64,000 nt of DNA, taken from assembly GCF_003122325.1 (NCBI RefSeq), contig NZ_QFBC01000002.1, positions 772,258 to 836,257 on the forward strand, given 5' to 3'. This DNA comes from Rhizobium album (GTDB lineage Bacteria > Pseudomonadota > Alphaproteobacteria > Rhizobiales > Rhizobiaceae). The position numbers were made by a program, and so were the translations under genes. Below are positions 43,263-52,211 of this stretch, piece by piece (the stretch's first letter is position 1; each line of letters starts with the position of its first letter). A model generated the notes under the pieces. It saw only the letters and a list, made by a program, of their open reading frames with translations. It was not told the origin of the DNA and did no database searches.

Positions 43263-43424
43263 CCGCATCGAACCGCGACCGGCGGCGACGCCTTTGCCGC
43301 CGGTGGCATCGCCGGCAAACCACATCGCCTCGCAAACCCTTGAATTGCGGCCGAAATCGTTTGCATCATGGCGCATGCGATGGTTTGCTGGCGGCAACAG
43401 GCAAAGACGGGATTTCAGGATTTC

Positions 43425-43904
43425 ATGTTCGATATTTTCTGGCGCGGCGTCGCGATCGGCATCGGCGGCACGGTTTTCATGGATGTATGGGCAATCATTC
43501 TTGCCCGGTTTTTCGGACAGAGCCCGCCGAACTGGGCGCCGGTCGGCCGCTGGTTCTGGCATCTCGGCCGCGGCAAGGTTTTTCACGACACCATCGCCAA
43601 TGCGGAAAGCCATCCGAACGAACTCGCCATCGGCTGGACCAGCCATTATGCCGTCGGCATCCTGTACGGGCTCATTCTCGCCGTTGTCTGGGGGCCGGCC
43701 TGGCTGGCCTCGCCAACCTTCCTGCCCGCCTTCATCGTCGGCATCGTCACCGTCGGGGCCGGCTGGTTCCTGCTGCAGCCGGGACTCGGCATCGGCTGGG
43801 CGGCGTCGAAGACACCGAACCCCAACAAGGTGCGGGCGCTCAACCTCGTCGCCCACACCGTTTTCGCACTCGGCATGTTTGCGACCGCGCTGGCGACCCG
43901 CTGA
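43425..43904 (+). CDS. DUF2938 family membrane protein
   Basis: The 159-residue protein matches the DUF2938 pattern: GIGGTVFMDVWAIILARFFG, NWAPVGRWFWHLGRGKVFHDTIANA, IGWTSHYAVGILYGLILAVVWG and a late GIGWAASKTPNPNKVRALNLVAHTVFALG. Four hydrophobic segments make it an inner-membrane protein of unknown role. AGGA is 4 bases before ATG 43425. It lies between two catabolic genes without an obvious operon link to either. Confidence 0.8.
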   Translation: MFDIFWRGVAIGIGGTVFMDVWAIILARFFGQSPPNWAPVGRWFWHLGRGKVFHDTIANAESHPNELAIGWTSHYAVGILYGLILAVVWGPAWLASPTFLPAFIVGIVTVGAGWFLLQPGLGIGWAASKTPNPNKVRALNLVAHTVFALGMFATALATR

Positions 43905-44144
43905 TCGCCGAATAGGCCATCGAACCGCCCATATGTCGCTTTCACTGCGTTACGCCCTCGGCTTCGTAAGAGAGCGTATTTGTTCGCATGGAGCTGCATA
44001 CCAGTCTGTTTGCGCCGCGATATCAGTGATATGTTCCGGGCGCGGCGCTGGTCGTGCAGCAGGATGAGAATGTCGTAGACAGGCTCTGGTCGCGGCGCGG
44101 CAAATTCTAAAATCCGGATTCAATACCAACTGGGGTCGCAATCA

Positions 44145-46706
44145 ATGGCAGAGTTTCCGAACAAGGCGAAAGTGGTCATCGTCGGACTGGGTGGCATCGT
44201 CGGTGCCTCGATCGCCCATCACCTGATCGAGCGCGGATGGGACGACATCGTCGGCATCGACAAGTCGGGCATTCCGACCGACATCGGCTCGACCGCCCAC
44301 GCCTCCGACTTCTGCTACACCACCAGCCACGACTACCTCTCGGTCTGGACGACGCAATATTCCATCGATTTCTACGAGAAGATGGGCCACTACGCCCGCA
44401 TCGGCGGCCTGGAAGTGGCACGCACCGGCGACGACGCCTGGATGGAAGAAATCAAGCGCAAGCTGTCCTCCGCCAAGGCCTTCGGCACCCGCGCCCACTA
44501 TGTCGGCCCGGCCGAGATCAAGGAAAAATTCCCGCTGATCGAGGAAGACCAGGTGATGGGCGGCCTGTTCGACCCCGATGCCGGCCTGGTCATCCCCCGC
44601 TCGCAGACGGTTGCCGGCAAGCTGGTCGATGCCGCCGAAAAGAGCGGCAAGTTGCAGGCCTTCTCCAATACGCCGGCCCAGTCGCTGATCGTCGAGAACG
44701 GCCGCATCAAGGGCGTCGTCACCCATCGTGGCACAATCATGGCCGACTATGTCATCGTCTGTGCCGGCATCTGGGGCCGCCTGATCGCCGAAATGGTTGG
44801 CGAAGACCTGCCGGTCATGCCGGTCGACCATCCACTGACCTTCTTCGGCCCGTACAACGAATTCGAAGGGACCGGCAAGGAGATCGGCTTCCCGCTGCTC
44901 CGTGACCAGGGCAACTCCGCCTACATGCGCGATACCGGCGATCCGAAGACCACCGAGGGCGGCCAGATCGAGTGGGGGTATTACGAGACCGACAATCCGC
45001 GCATGTGTCACCCGCGTGACATTCTCGAGAAGAACGAGGCCCGCCTTTCGCCGTCGCAGCGCGACCTCGACATGGAGCAGATCCTCACGCCGCTGGAACG
45101 CGCCATGGAGCTGACGCCGATCCTCGGCGAACTCGGCTACAATGAAAGCCACTCCTTCAACGGCCTCCTCCAGGTGTCCGCCGCTGGCGGCCCGTCCTGC
45201 GGCGAAAGCCAGAAGGTGCGCGGCCTGTGGTATTGCGTCGCCATCTGGGTCAAGGACGGTCCCGGTTACGGCAAGCTGATCGCCGACTGGATGACCGACG
45301 GCCGCACCGAGATCGACCACAACTCGATCGACTACGCCCGCTTCTACCCGCACCAGCTGACGGAAAAATTCATCGAGGGCCGCTGCTACGAGGCTGCCCA
45401 GAAGATCTATTTCCCGGCCGTTCACAGCCGCGAACCCTACGGCACCGGCCGCGATGTCAAGCGCTCGCCCTTCTACGAGCGCGAGAAGGAGCTTGGCGGC
45501 TACTTCATGGAACTCGGCGGCTGGGAACGCGCCCACGGCTACGCCGCCAACGAGCACCTGCTCGAAAAATACGGCAACCAGGTCCCGGTGCGTGAAAACG
45601 AGTGGGACAACAGGCATTTCTGGCGTGTTTCCAACGCCGAACATCTGGCGATGAGCGAGGATTGCGGCATCGTCAACCTGTCGCATTTCCACATGGTGGA
45701 TATCGAAGGTCCCGATCACGTCGAGCTGCTGGAATGGCTCTGCGCCGCCAAGATCGGCGGTGACGCCAACATCGGCAAGGGCATCTACACCCACTTCCTC
45801 GACGACGAGGGCATGGTGCGCGCCGATTTCACCGTGTTCCGCATGGCCGACCGTTGCCGCCTGGTCAACGGCGCCGATGCCGGCCCGCGCGACTTCCATT
45901 ACATGAAACGCGTCGCAGAAGATCGCGGCCTCGACGTTACCATTACCGACGTCTCGGAAAAATTCATCACCATCGGCATCTGGGGTCCGAACGCCCGCGA
46001 GACGCTGAGACAAGTGGTGGCCGATCCGGCCGGCCTCGACGTCGAAAACTTCGCTTTTGCGGCGATCAAGCAGATCGAAATTGCCGGCAAGCCTGTCACC
46101 GCCTTCCGCATCTCCTATGTCGGCGAGCAGGGCTGGGAACTGCACATGAAATACGAGGACGGCCTTGCCGTCTGGGATGCGCTGCGTGCCACCGGCGTCA
46201 TGGCCTTCGGCGTCGAGACCTATGCCAATTCGCGCCGCATGGAAAAGAGCCTGCGCCTGCAGAACGCCGACCTTCTGACACAGTACAACCTGATCGAGGC
46301 CGACCTTGCCCGCCCGAAGGTCAAGGACGCCGATTTTCGCGGCAAGGCCAAACATCTGGAATACAAGGCGCGCGACCACCAGCCGGCGATGCTCTGCACG
46401 CTGGTCATGACCGACAATGTCGACGCCAAGGGCGTAAAGCGTTACCCGGTCGGCACGCTGCCGGTCATCGATCCCGAAACGGGCTCGGTGCTGGTCGACG
46501 AACTCGGCCGCCGCTCCTACACCACCTCGATCGCCTTCGGCCCGACGATCGGCAAGAATATCGCGCTCGCCTACCTCCCCTGGTCACATTGCCAGGTCGG
46601 CCGCAAGCTGAATGTCGAGTATTTTGCCGAGACCTATCCGGTCGAAGTGGTCGGCATCGGCTACAAGCCGCTCTACGACCCCGAGAACCTGAAGCCGCGC
46701 ACGTAA
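44145..46706 (+). CDS. FAD-dependent oxidoreductase/GcvT aminomethyltransferase fusion (dimethylglycine/sarcosine dehydrogenase-like)
   Basis: The 853-residue protein has an N-terminal DAO flavoprotein domain (VVIVGLGGIVGASIAHHLIERG, then STAHAS where the covalent-FAD His of relatives lies, and VIVCAGIWG), a linker, and a C-terminal GcvT/tetrahydrofolate domain (from about 490: VNLSHFHMVDIEGPDH, GEQGWELHM, ESYANS-like ETYANSRRMEKSLR). Such fusions oxidatively demethylate N-methyl amines and pass the one-carbon unit to tetrahydrofolate. Sequence around the FAD site (GSTAHASDF) departs from the usual TTWHAAG, so the substrate may be unusual. It fits with catabolism of an N-methylated compound by the adjacent operon. 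Confidence 0.87.
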   Translation: MAEFPNKAKVVIVGLGGIVGASIAHHLIERGWDDIVGIDKSGIPTDIGSTAHASDFCYTTSHDYLSVWTTQYSIDFYEKMGHYARIGGLEVARTGDDAWMEEIKRKLSSAKAFGTRAHYVGPAEIKEKFPLIEEDQVMGGLFDPDAGLVIPRSQTVAGKLVDAAEKSGKLQAFSNTPAQSLIVENGRIKGVVTHRGTIMADYVIVCAGIWGRLIAEMVGEDLPVMPVDHPLTFFGPYNEFEGTGKEIGFPLLRDQGNSAYMRDTGDPKTTEGGQIEWGYYETDNPRMCHPRDILEKNEARLSPSQRDLDMEQILTPLERAMELTPILGELGYNESHSFNGLLQVSAAGGPSCGESQKVRGLWYCVAIWVKDGPGYGKLIADWMTDGRTEIDHNSIDYARFYPHQLTEKFIEGRCYEAAQKIYFPAVHSREPYGTGRDVKRSPFYEREKELGGYFMELGGWERAHGYAANEHLLEKYGNQVPVRENEWDNRHFWRVSNAEHLAMSEDCGIVNLSHFHMVDIEGPDHVELLEWLCAAKIGGDANIGKGIYTHFLDDEGMVRADFTVFRMADRCRLVNGADAGPRDFHYMKRVAEDRGLDVTITDVSEKFITIGIWGPNARETLRQVVADPAGLDVENFAFAAIKQIEIAGKPVTAFRISYVGEQGWELHMKYEDGLAVWDALRATGVMAFGVETYANSRRMEKSLRLQNADLLTQYNLIEADLARPKVKDADFRGKAKHLEYKARDHQPAMLCTLVMTDNVDAKGVKRYPVGTLPVIDPETGSVLVDELGRRSYTTSIAFGPTIGKNIALAYLPWSHCQVGRKLNVEYFAETYPVEVVGIGYKPLYDPENLKPRT

Positions 46707-46778
46707 ACGGCGATTGCCCCTCACCCTTTTTCCGAACACGACAGGAAAGTCGCATGTGGAATGAAAGGGTGCCGTCTA

Positions 46779-46805
46779 CCCCTTCTCCCCGCGAGGGAGA
46801 AGGGG
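46779..46805. repeat. Dispersed palindromic repeat (copy 2)
   Basis: CCCCTTCTCCC and GGGAGAAGGGG form an 11-bp stem with a 5-base loop between converging genes. The arms and flanks match the element at 11597-11622, showing a dispersed repeat family; here it may also serve as a terminator. Confidence 0.7.
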
Positions 46806-46818
46806 CCCGGCTGCTTTC

Positions 46819-48261
46819 TTACGCCCGGTTCTCTCCCATCCGCGCAAACGCGGCCGGATCGGCGGAACGCAGCCGGCTGGCCATCAGGAAACCGACGATG
46901 CCGGCAACCGGGATGAGGGCCGGCAGGATGATGCCGAGCGCGCCGCCCTTGGTGCTGGTGAGGTCGCCGAAGTTGATGAAGATGTAGACGAACAGCGCCG
47001 CCATGACCAAACCCGAGACGGCCGGCAGGATGAGGGTCGCCAGCGGCGAACCGGGCTTGCCGGACTTGCGGAAGAAGGCGATGACCGACAGCGAGGTGAT
47101 GGTCATCATGCCGAGCACGCCGAGCGTGCCGACCTGGCTGATCCAGGTGAACATGTGCAGCACCGGATCGAGACCCAGCCCGGCGAAGATCGCCAGCACC
47201 ACCAGTGCCATGACCGACTGCGTCACCGAACCGACATGCGGGCTCTGATGCGCATCATGCGTACGGCCGAAAGCGGCCGGCAGCAGGCCTTCGCGGCCGG
47301 CGACGTAGCAATAGCGGGCGATGTAGTTGTGGAAGGCGCTGAGCGCCGCAAACAGGCTCGACACCAGAAGCAGGCCCGCAATCGCCGGCACCGGCCCGCC
47401 GACATATTGTCCGGCGAGGTCGAAGAAGAACGATGTCGGATCGGCAAGCCCGCCCACAGTCGGCATCAGCTGGTCAGCGCCGACGCCGGCGATCATCAGC
47501 CAGGTGGTGAAGACGAAGAACACGCCGATCATCAGCACTGAAAGGTAGGTGGCGCGCGGAATGGTCTTTTCGGGATCGCGGGCTTCTTCGGCATAGATGG
47601 TCGTCGCCTCGAAACCGATGAACGAACCGAGGCAGAACAGCACCGCCGCCGTCAGCGAACCGGAGAAGAAGGCGCCGCTGTCGAAGAAGTTGAACGACAG
47701 GCCGCTCGCCCCGCCCGAGCCGAGAATGGCGAAATCGACGACGAGCACGACGAGATATTCCAGCGCCACCAGCACGATCAGCACTTTCGCCGACAGGTCC
47801 ACCTGCCGGTAGCCCAGCACCGCCACCAGCAGGATGGCGATCAGGCTCCATCCCCACCACGGCAGGACAAGGCCGAAACCGGCGAAGACGCCGGAAGCGA
47901 TGCCGCCGAGCAGGCCGATGAGGCCGAACTGCATGGCGTTATAGGCGACCACGGCGATGATCGCCACCGCGCCGGCCATGCGTCCGCCGAGACCGCGGGC
48001 GGCGTAGGCGTAAAAGGCGCCGGCATTGTTGACGTAGCGCGACATGGCGACATAACCCACCGAGAAGGCGAGCATAATCAGGGTCATCAAAAGAAACGTC
48101 GCGGGCACACCCGTGCCATTGCCGATCAGGAAGGCGATCGGCACGGCGCCGGCGACGCCGGTCAGCGGCGCTGCCGCCGAGATGACCATGAAGGTTACGG
48201 CGATGAGGCCGAGGGAATTTTTGCGAAGCCTGTTCGGCCCCGCCTCAGATAGATCCGTCAT
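46819..48261 (-). CDS. APC-family amino acid/amine permease
   Basis: The 480-residue protein has about twelve membrane helices and the APC opening KNSLGLIAVTFMVISAAAPLTGVAG. Other landmarks are NNAGAFYAYAARGLGG, LGSFIGFEATTIYAEEARDPEKTIPRAT (the helix-6 family signature) and FAALSAFHNYIARYCYVAGREGLLP. It likely imports the amine or amino acid degraded by the enzymes on both sides. It is separated from the upstream flavin reductase by a terminator and therefore has its own promoter. Confidence 0.92.
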   Translation of the reverse strand: MTDLSEAGPNRLRKNSLGLIAVTFMVISAAAPLTGVAGAVPIAFLIGNGTGVPATFLLMTLIMLAFSVGYVAMSRYVNNAGAFYAYAARGLGGRMAGAVAIIAVVAYNAMQFGLIGLLGGIASGVFAGFGLVLPWWGWSLIAILLVAVLGYRQVDLSAKVLIVLVALEYLVVLVVDFAILGSGGASGLSFNFFDSGAFFSGSLTAAVLFCLGSFIGFEATTIYAEEARDPEKTIPRATYLSVLMIGVFFVFTTWLMIAGVGADQLMPTVGGLADPTSFFFDLAGQYVGGPVPAIAGLLLVSSLFAALSAFHNYIARYCYVAGREGLLPAAFGRTHDAHQSPHVGSVTQSVMALVVLAIFAGLGLDPVLHMFTWISQVGTLGVLGMMTITSLSVIAFFRKSGKPGSPLATLILPAVSGLVMAALFVYIFINFGDLTSTKGGALGIILPALIPVAGIVGFLMASRLRSADPAAFARMGENRA

Positions 48262-48316
48262 TATCCTCTCCAGTTCTAGGTTCCCGAATGCCGATCTTGT
48301 CGTCGGCCCAGTATTG

Positions 48317-48344
48317 AAAAGGCGGCGATTGATCGGTCGCCGCC
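48317..48344 (-). terminator. Intrinsic terminator of the NicX-to-flavin-reductase operon
   Basis: On the minus strand GGCGGCGA and TCGCCGCC form an 8-bp stem with an 8-base loop followed by TTTT, 8 bases past the flavin reductase stop. It separates this operon from the APC permease gene. Confidence 0.75.
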
Positions 48345-48351
48345 TCCGTCT

Positions 48352-48867
48352 TCAGATGGTCGAGCCGAGCTGCACGGCACGGCGATAGGCACGTTGGCCA
48401 TAAAGCAGGGCGGCCGGACTTTCCGACAGCCGCACCGAGGTTACACGGCCGACGATGATGTGATGCGTTTCCCATGGCATGGAGGTCGCCACCTCGCACT
48501 CGAAGCTCGCCGTCGCCCCGTCCAGCATCGGCTGGCCTTGCGGACCGTGCGACCAGGCCGCTCGAGCAAAACGCTCCGTGTGATCGGCGACCGCAAGCCG
48601 GCCGGCGAAAAGATCGGAGATCTCCCGTTGGTCCTCGTGCAGCAGATTGGCGCAAAAGGTGCCGTTCGTGAGAATGGCCGATGCCGCCGGGCTCAGGTGA
48701 TGCAGGCAGACGAGCAGCGACGGGGCGTCGCCATCGGCAGAGACGGAGGTGAGCGAACTGACCGTGACGCCGAAACGCCCGGCGTCGCCATCGGTCGTGG
48801 CCACGGCGACGAAGGTCGCCGCCCGGCTCATGCCTTCGAGAAATTGCATGCGCAGGTCTGATGTCAT
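48352..48867 (-). CDS. Flavin reductase family protein (FMN-binding split barrel)
   Basis: The 171-residue protein has the flavin reductase-like pattern: FLEGMSRAATFVAVATTDGDAGRFGVTVSSLTSVSADGDAPSLLV with its FMN loop, a FCANLLHEDQREISDLFAG segment and the C-terminal HHIIVGRVTSV. It supplies reduced flavin to a two-component oxygenase. The acyl-CoA-dehydrogenase-fold protein in the same operon is the natural partner. It starts 4 bases after the glutamine-synthetase-like gene and is the last gene before the terminator. Confidence 0.9.
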   Translation of the reverse strand: MTSDLRMQFLEGMSRAATFVAVATTDGDAGRFGVTVSSLTSVSADGDAPSLLVCLHHLSPAASAILTNGTFCANLLHEDQREISDLFAGRLAVADHTERFARAAWSHGPQGQPMLDGATASFECEVATSMPWETHHIIVGRVTSVRLSESPAALLYGQRAYRRAVQLGSTI

Positions 48868-48871
48868 CGTG

Positions 48872-50215
48872 CTACCCCAAATCGAAGAAACGTTGCAGTT
48901 CCACGTCAGGCACTTTCTTGCAAAATTCATCGAACTGGCTTTGCCGGCTGGTGGCGATGGCATCGACGAAGCGGCTGCCGAGCCAGTCGCGGGCAAAGGC
49001 CGAGCCGCGCAGGCGCTCGATCGCCTCCGGCATCGAGCGGGCGAAATCCGGCCCCTCTCCCGCCCGGGCATACCCGTTTCCGGCGACCTCAGGCTCCGGC
49101 TCGATGCCTTCGACGATGCCGGCAACACCGGCCGCGACGGTTGCGGCAACGGTGAGATAAGGATTGGTGTCGGCGCCCGGCAGGCGGTTTTCCACCCTGA
49201 GCGAACCGGCGTCATGGCCGACGATGCGGAAGCAGGTGGTGCGGTTCTCATAGCCCCAGGTGAGGCCGGGCGGCGCAAAGGTGCCGGGTGCGAAGCGGCG
49301 GTAGGAATTGACGGTCGGCTGGAAGACCAATGTCATGTCGCCGATATAGCGTTGCAGCCCGCCGATAAAATTCCGGAAGAGCGGCGAGACGCTGTTCTTT
49401 TCCGACGGGTCGTAGAAGACGGACTTGCCGTCCGTGCCGGTGAGACTGACATGCACGTGGATCGACTGGCTGTCGGCATCCTCGGTCCAGCGCGGCATAT
49501 AGGTGATGCATTTGCCCTGGCGTAGCGCCAAGGCCCGCAGGAAATTCTTGAGCAGGACCAGTTGGTCGGCCGGCTCCAGCCCGGTGCCGGCAGCGATGCA
49601 GGCTTCGAGAAAACCGCCGCCGATCTCCTCATGCATCTTGGCGATGTCGATGCCCAGCGGTTCGCACATCTCCGCCACCGCCTCGTACCACTCGGTCTGC
49701 TGCACCTGGTAGAGCACGAGGTCGTGGCTCTTGTGCGGGGTAGCGGTCTTGAGGTTGCGGTAGCCCTTTTCGCGCGCACTTTCCGGCGTTTCATCGAAGA
49801 GCGTGTATTCCAGCTCCAGGCCGTAGCGCGGCACGAAGCCGGCGGCATTGGCACGCTCCAGCACCCGGCGCAGGATCGAGCGCGGGCAAAGCTCGGCGGC
49901 GGCGCCGGAATAGTTGGACAGCACCAGCAAGTCATGGCCCGGCTTCGACCAGGGAAGGCGGCGGACGGTGGACGGATCGACGGTGAGCGGATCGTCGTGG
50001 AAATCCGACGTATCGTCCGAAACGCCGGGAACGTTCAACACCACGTCGGTCGGATCGAGCGCCAGCGTCACCGGCGACATGCCCATGCCGTTTTTGGCGA
50101 TGCCTGCGAGCGAGCGCGCCGAAACCATCTGGCCGCGCAACAGCCCGTTGGTATCGGTCATGGCGACGGTAGCGAAGCGGCTTGCGGGGTCTGAAAGAAA
50201 AGCGTCGAGGGTCAT
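48872..50215 (-). CDS. Glutamine-synthetase-family ligase (gamma-glutamylamide synthetase-like)
   Basis: The 447-residue protein shows glutamine synthetase motifs: YGLELEYTLFD (metal Glu), MHEEIGGGFLEACI, DSQSIHVHVSL, PTVNSYRRFAPG, and WGYENRTTCFRI with RVENRLPGADTNPYLTVAAT. It diverges from GlnA (no adenylylation-type C-terminus) and resembles catabolic gamma-glutamylamine or amide synthetases such as PuuA. It probably ligates glutamate to an amine intermediate in this pathway. Its ATG overlaps the TetR stop (ATGA). Confidence 0.85.
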   Translation of the reverse strand: MTLDAFLSDPASRFATVAMTDTNGLLRGQMVSARSLAGIAKNGMGMSPVTLALDPTDVVLNVPGVSDDTSDFHDDPLTVDPSTVRRLPWSKPGHDLLVLSNYSGAAAELCPRSILRRVLERANAAGFVPRYGLELEYTLFDETPESAREKGYRNLKTATPHKSHDLVLYQVQQTEWYEAVAEMCEPLGIDIAKMHEEIGGGFLEACIAAGTGLEPADQLVLLKNFLRALALRQGKCITYMPRWTEDADSQSIHVHVSLTGTDGKSVFYDPSEKNSVSPLFRNFIGGLQRYIGDMTLVFQPTVNSYRRFAPGTFAPPGLTWGYENRTTCFRIVGHDAGSLRVENRLPGADTNPYLTVAATVAAGVAGIVEGIEPEPEVAGNGYARAGEGPDFARSMPEAIERLRGSAFARDWLGSRFVDAIATSRQSQFDEFCKKVPDVELQRFFDLG

Positions 50216-50895
50216 GTGTGCTCCGGTTGCGCTTCGGTCGGCGGCTTGAGGGCTGCAAGGGCGAGAAGATCGTCCGCCGGCCGGGTGGAATAGGCGCGAA
50301 GGAAGACGCCGAGGCCGTTGCGGATGTAACGTTCGATGGTGGCGCGGTCGGGCAGTGCATCGGGAATGTGCAGCGCCCTGTTGCGCGGGGCAGACAGGAT
50401 CAGGCCCCAAAGGTCTTCGGCGGCGAGTTCGGCATCGTCGAAGACGAGCCGGCCTTCCTGCTTCTGCAGGTTCAGGTAGGAGATCATGCCGGCCAGCAGC
50501 CGGTCCGGGCCGGATGCCTGGTAGGCGCGGCCGACATCCGGCGCCCGGTGTGCTTCGGAAATGATCAGCCGGGCGAGCGACAGCATGTCCGGCCGGAGCA
50601 CGGTTTCGGCATAGTGCCAGGAGAAGGCGTAGAGCTCGGCGACCATGCCGGAGGCGGACGGATGCTCGAAATCCGCCAGCATGTGATCGCGCTCCTGCGT
50701 CAGCATGGCGGTGAAGAGCTCGTCCTTCGACGGGAAATACTGGTAGAGCGTCGGCTTGGTGAGGCCGGCACCGGCGGCGATATCGTCCATCGAGGCGCCG
50801 ACATACCCCCTTTCGGAAAAGACCTGCAGGGCGGCGTCGAGGATGCGCCTTTCGCGTTCGATCCGGTTCTGCTGGCGTTTGGGAAGGGCGGTCAT
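50212..50895 (-). CDS. TetR/AcrR-family transcriptional regulator
   Basis: The 227-residue protein has an N-terminal helix-turn-helix (RILDAALQVFSERGYVGASM, then AAGAGLTKPTLYQYFPSKDELF) and a C-terminal dimer and ligand domain (TetR_C of the AcrR type with FSWHYAETVLRPDML). It is embedded inside the catabolic operon, overlapping both neighbours by ATGA, so it is probably an autoregulating repressor or sensor of a pathway intermediate. The likely operator region is upstream of the NicX-like gene. Confidence 0.92.
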   Translation of the reverse strand: MTALPKRQQNRIERERRILDAALQVFSERGYVGASMDDIAAGAGLTKPTLYQYFPSKDELFTAMLTQERDHMLADFEHPSASGMVAELYAFSWHYAETVLRPDMLSLARLIISEAHRAPDVGRAYQASGPDRLLAGMISYLNLQKQEGRLVFDDAELAAEDLWGLILSAPRNRALHIPDALPDRATIERYIRNGLGVFLRAYSTRPADDLLALAALKPPTEAQPEHT

Positions 50896-52208
50896 ATGGG
50901 CAACTCCGAAAGAAATTGCGCCAGTATGGCATTGTATCGGTCCGGACGCTCGACATTGCAGACGTGGCCGGCACCGGCAATCGTCTCGAAGCGCACATAG
51001 GCATGCGGAGCACTGCCGGCGATGCGGCCGGCCACGCTGCGGATCTCGGCGGGCGGGGCAAGCCGGTCGTGTTCGCCGGTCATCATCAGCACCGGCATGG
51101 TGAGCCGCGAAAAATCGAACCGTTCCGGCGGGTGGGTGAAGCAATCAAGCGCATCGCGATAGGTGGCGGCCGGGATCGCCGCCATCGAGGCGCGCAGTTT
51201 TTCGCGCAGCTCGTCACTCGCATCCGGGCCGGCAAGCACGTCGACGACGGCGGGTGCGAAATCGGCCGGCGTCTGCCCGACGTCGAGCGGCACCTGGCGC
51301 GAACGGCGGAAAGCCTCGCGCTCCTCGGCCGGCGCCTCGGACATGCCGGTGCAGCCGCCGGAAAGCACGAGGCCGGCCAATCGTTGGGGATGGCGCATGG
51401 CAAAGGATGTGGCGATCCAGGAACCATAGGACAGGCCGCAGAGGACGAGGCGATCTACCTTCAACGCCTCGGCGACGCGCAGGATGTCGGCGCAATAATC
51501 CTCGATCGTGCTTTGGGACGGGCCGAGCGCGCTGTCACCATAACCCCGGAGATCGAGTGCGGCGGCGCGCATGGTGGGTGCGGCAGCCTGCAATTGCGAT
51601 ATCCAGTTCGAACGGCCGCCGCCGATGCCATGCAGGAAAAGAAGAAGCGGCCCCTGCTGCGATGACGTGGCGGTCAATGCAAGACGCGGGCCATCATCGA
51701 CAAAAACCGTTTCGAGCGGCGCCGATGACGCATGATCGAGAGCGGCCGGTTCTGCGGGGCGTGTCGTATGCACCGTCAGGCCTTCACGTTCGGCCTTTTC
51801 CGAAAGCGCCGCCAGCCCGGCCTCGAAAATCATCCTTGTTCCCGCGGCGATGCCTTCGGCCCGGCCGGCGGGCGCTTCGATGTCGGCAGACCATGTGATG
51901 ACGCTGCCGCCCTCCTCCCGCGCCGAGACGGCCAGCCGGGCGACGTAACGATCGGCACCGGTTATGCCTTCGAGATGGGTATAGGTGAGCGTCCGGTCGC
52001 TGTCGGAGCGATAAACGAGCTGTTCGCGGTAGAGCGTCTCTTCACCCTTGACGGTGAAGGCGCGGATGAGGGCACCGCGCGCATCGCGTTCCGCCTGCAT
52101 CCGGTCGATGGCCGGATGCCACGCGCCGCAGAAATCGCCGGCGATGGCCCAGACGGCAGAAGGGTCCGCCGCCGAATATCCGATGACCTCTACCCGCTGT
52201 TCCGTCAT
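50892..52208 (-). CDS. SRPBCC domain-alpha/beta hydrolase fusion
   Basis: The 438-residue protein joins an SRPBCC/polyketide-cyclase-like domain (residues 1-140; EVIGYSAADPSAVWAIAGDF, TLTYTHLEGIT) to an alpha/beta hydrolase (165-438). The hydrolase has HGIGGG as oxyanion loop (193-198), nucleophile Ser260 in GLSYGS, Asp381 in TGEHD and His415 in GAGH. The hydrolase half resembles N-formylmaleamate deformylase (NicD) and related C-N/C-C hydrolases. SRPBCC domains bind hydrophobic or aromatic ligands. In an operon with a NicX-like dioxygenase it would hydrolyse the ring-cleavage product. It starts 3 bases after the flavoprotein gene. The fusion itself is uncommon. Confidence 0.87.
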   Translation of the reverse strand: MTEQRVEVIGYSAADPSAVWAIAGDFCGAWHPAIDRMQAERDARGALIRAFTVKGEETLYREQLVYRSDSDRTLTYTHLEGITGADRYVARLAVSAREEGGSVITWSADIEAPAGRAEGIAAGTRMIFEAGLAALSEKAEREGLTVHTTRPAEPAALDHASSAPLETVFVDDGPRLALTATSSQQGPLLLFLHGIGGGRSNWISQLQAAAPTMRAAALDLRGYGDSALGPSQSTIEDYCADILRVAEALKVDRLVLCGLSYGSWIATSFAMRHPQRLAGLVLSGGCTGMSEAPAEEREAFRRSRQVPLDVGQTPADFAPAVVDVLAGPDASDELREKLRASMAAIPAATYRDALDCFTHPPERFDFSRLTMPVLMMTGEHDRLAPPAEIRSVAGRIAGSAPHAYVRFETIAGAGHVCNVERPDRYNAILAQFLSELPI

Positions 52209-52211
52209 GTC

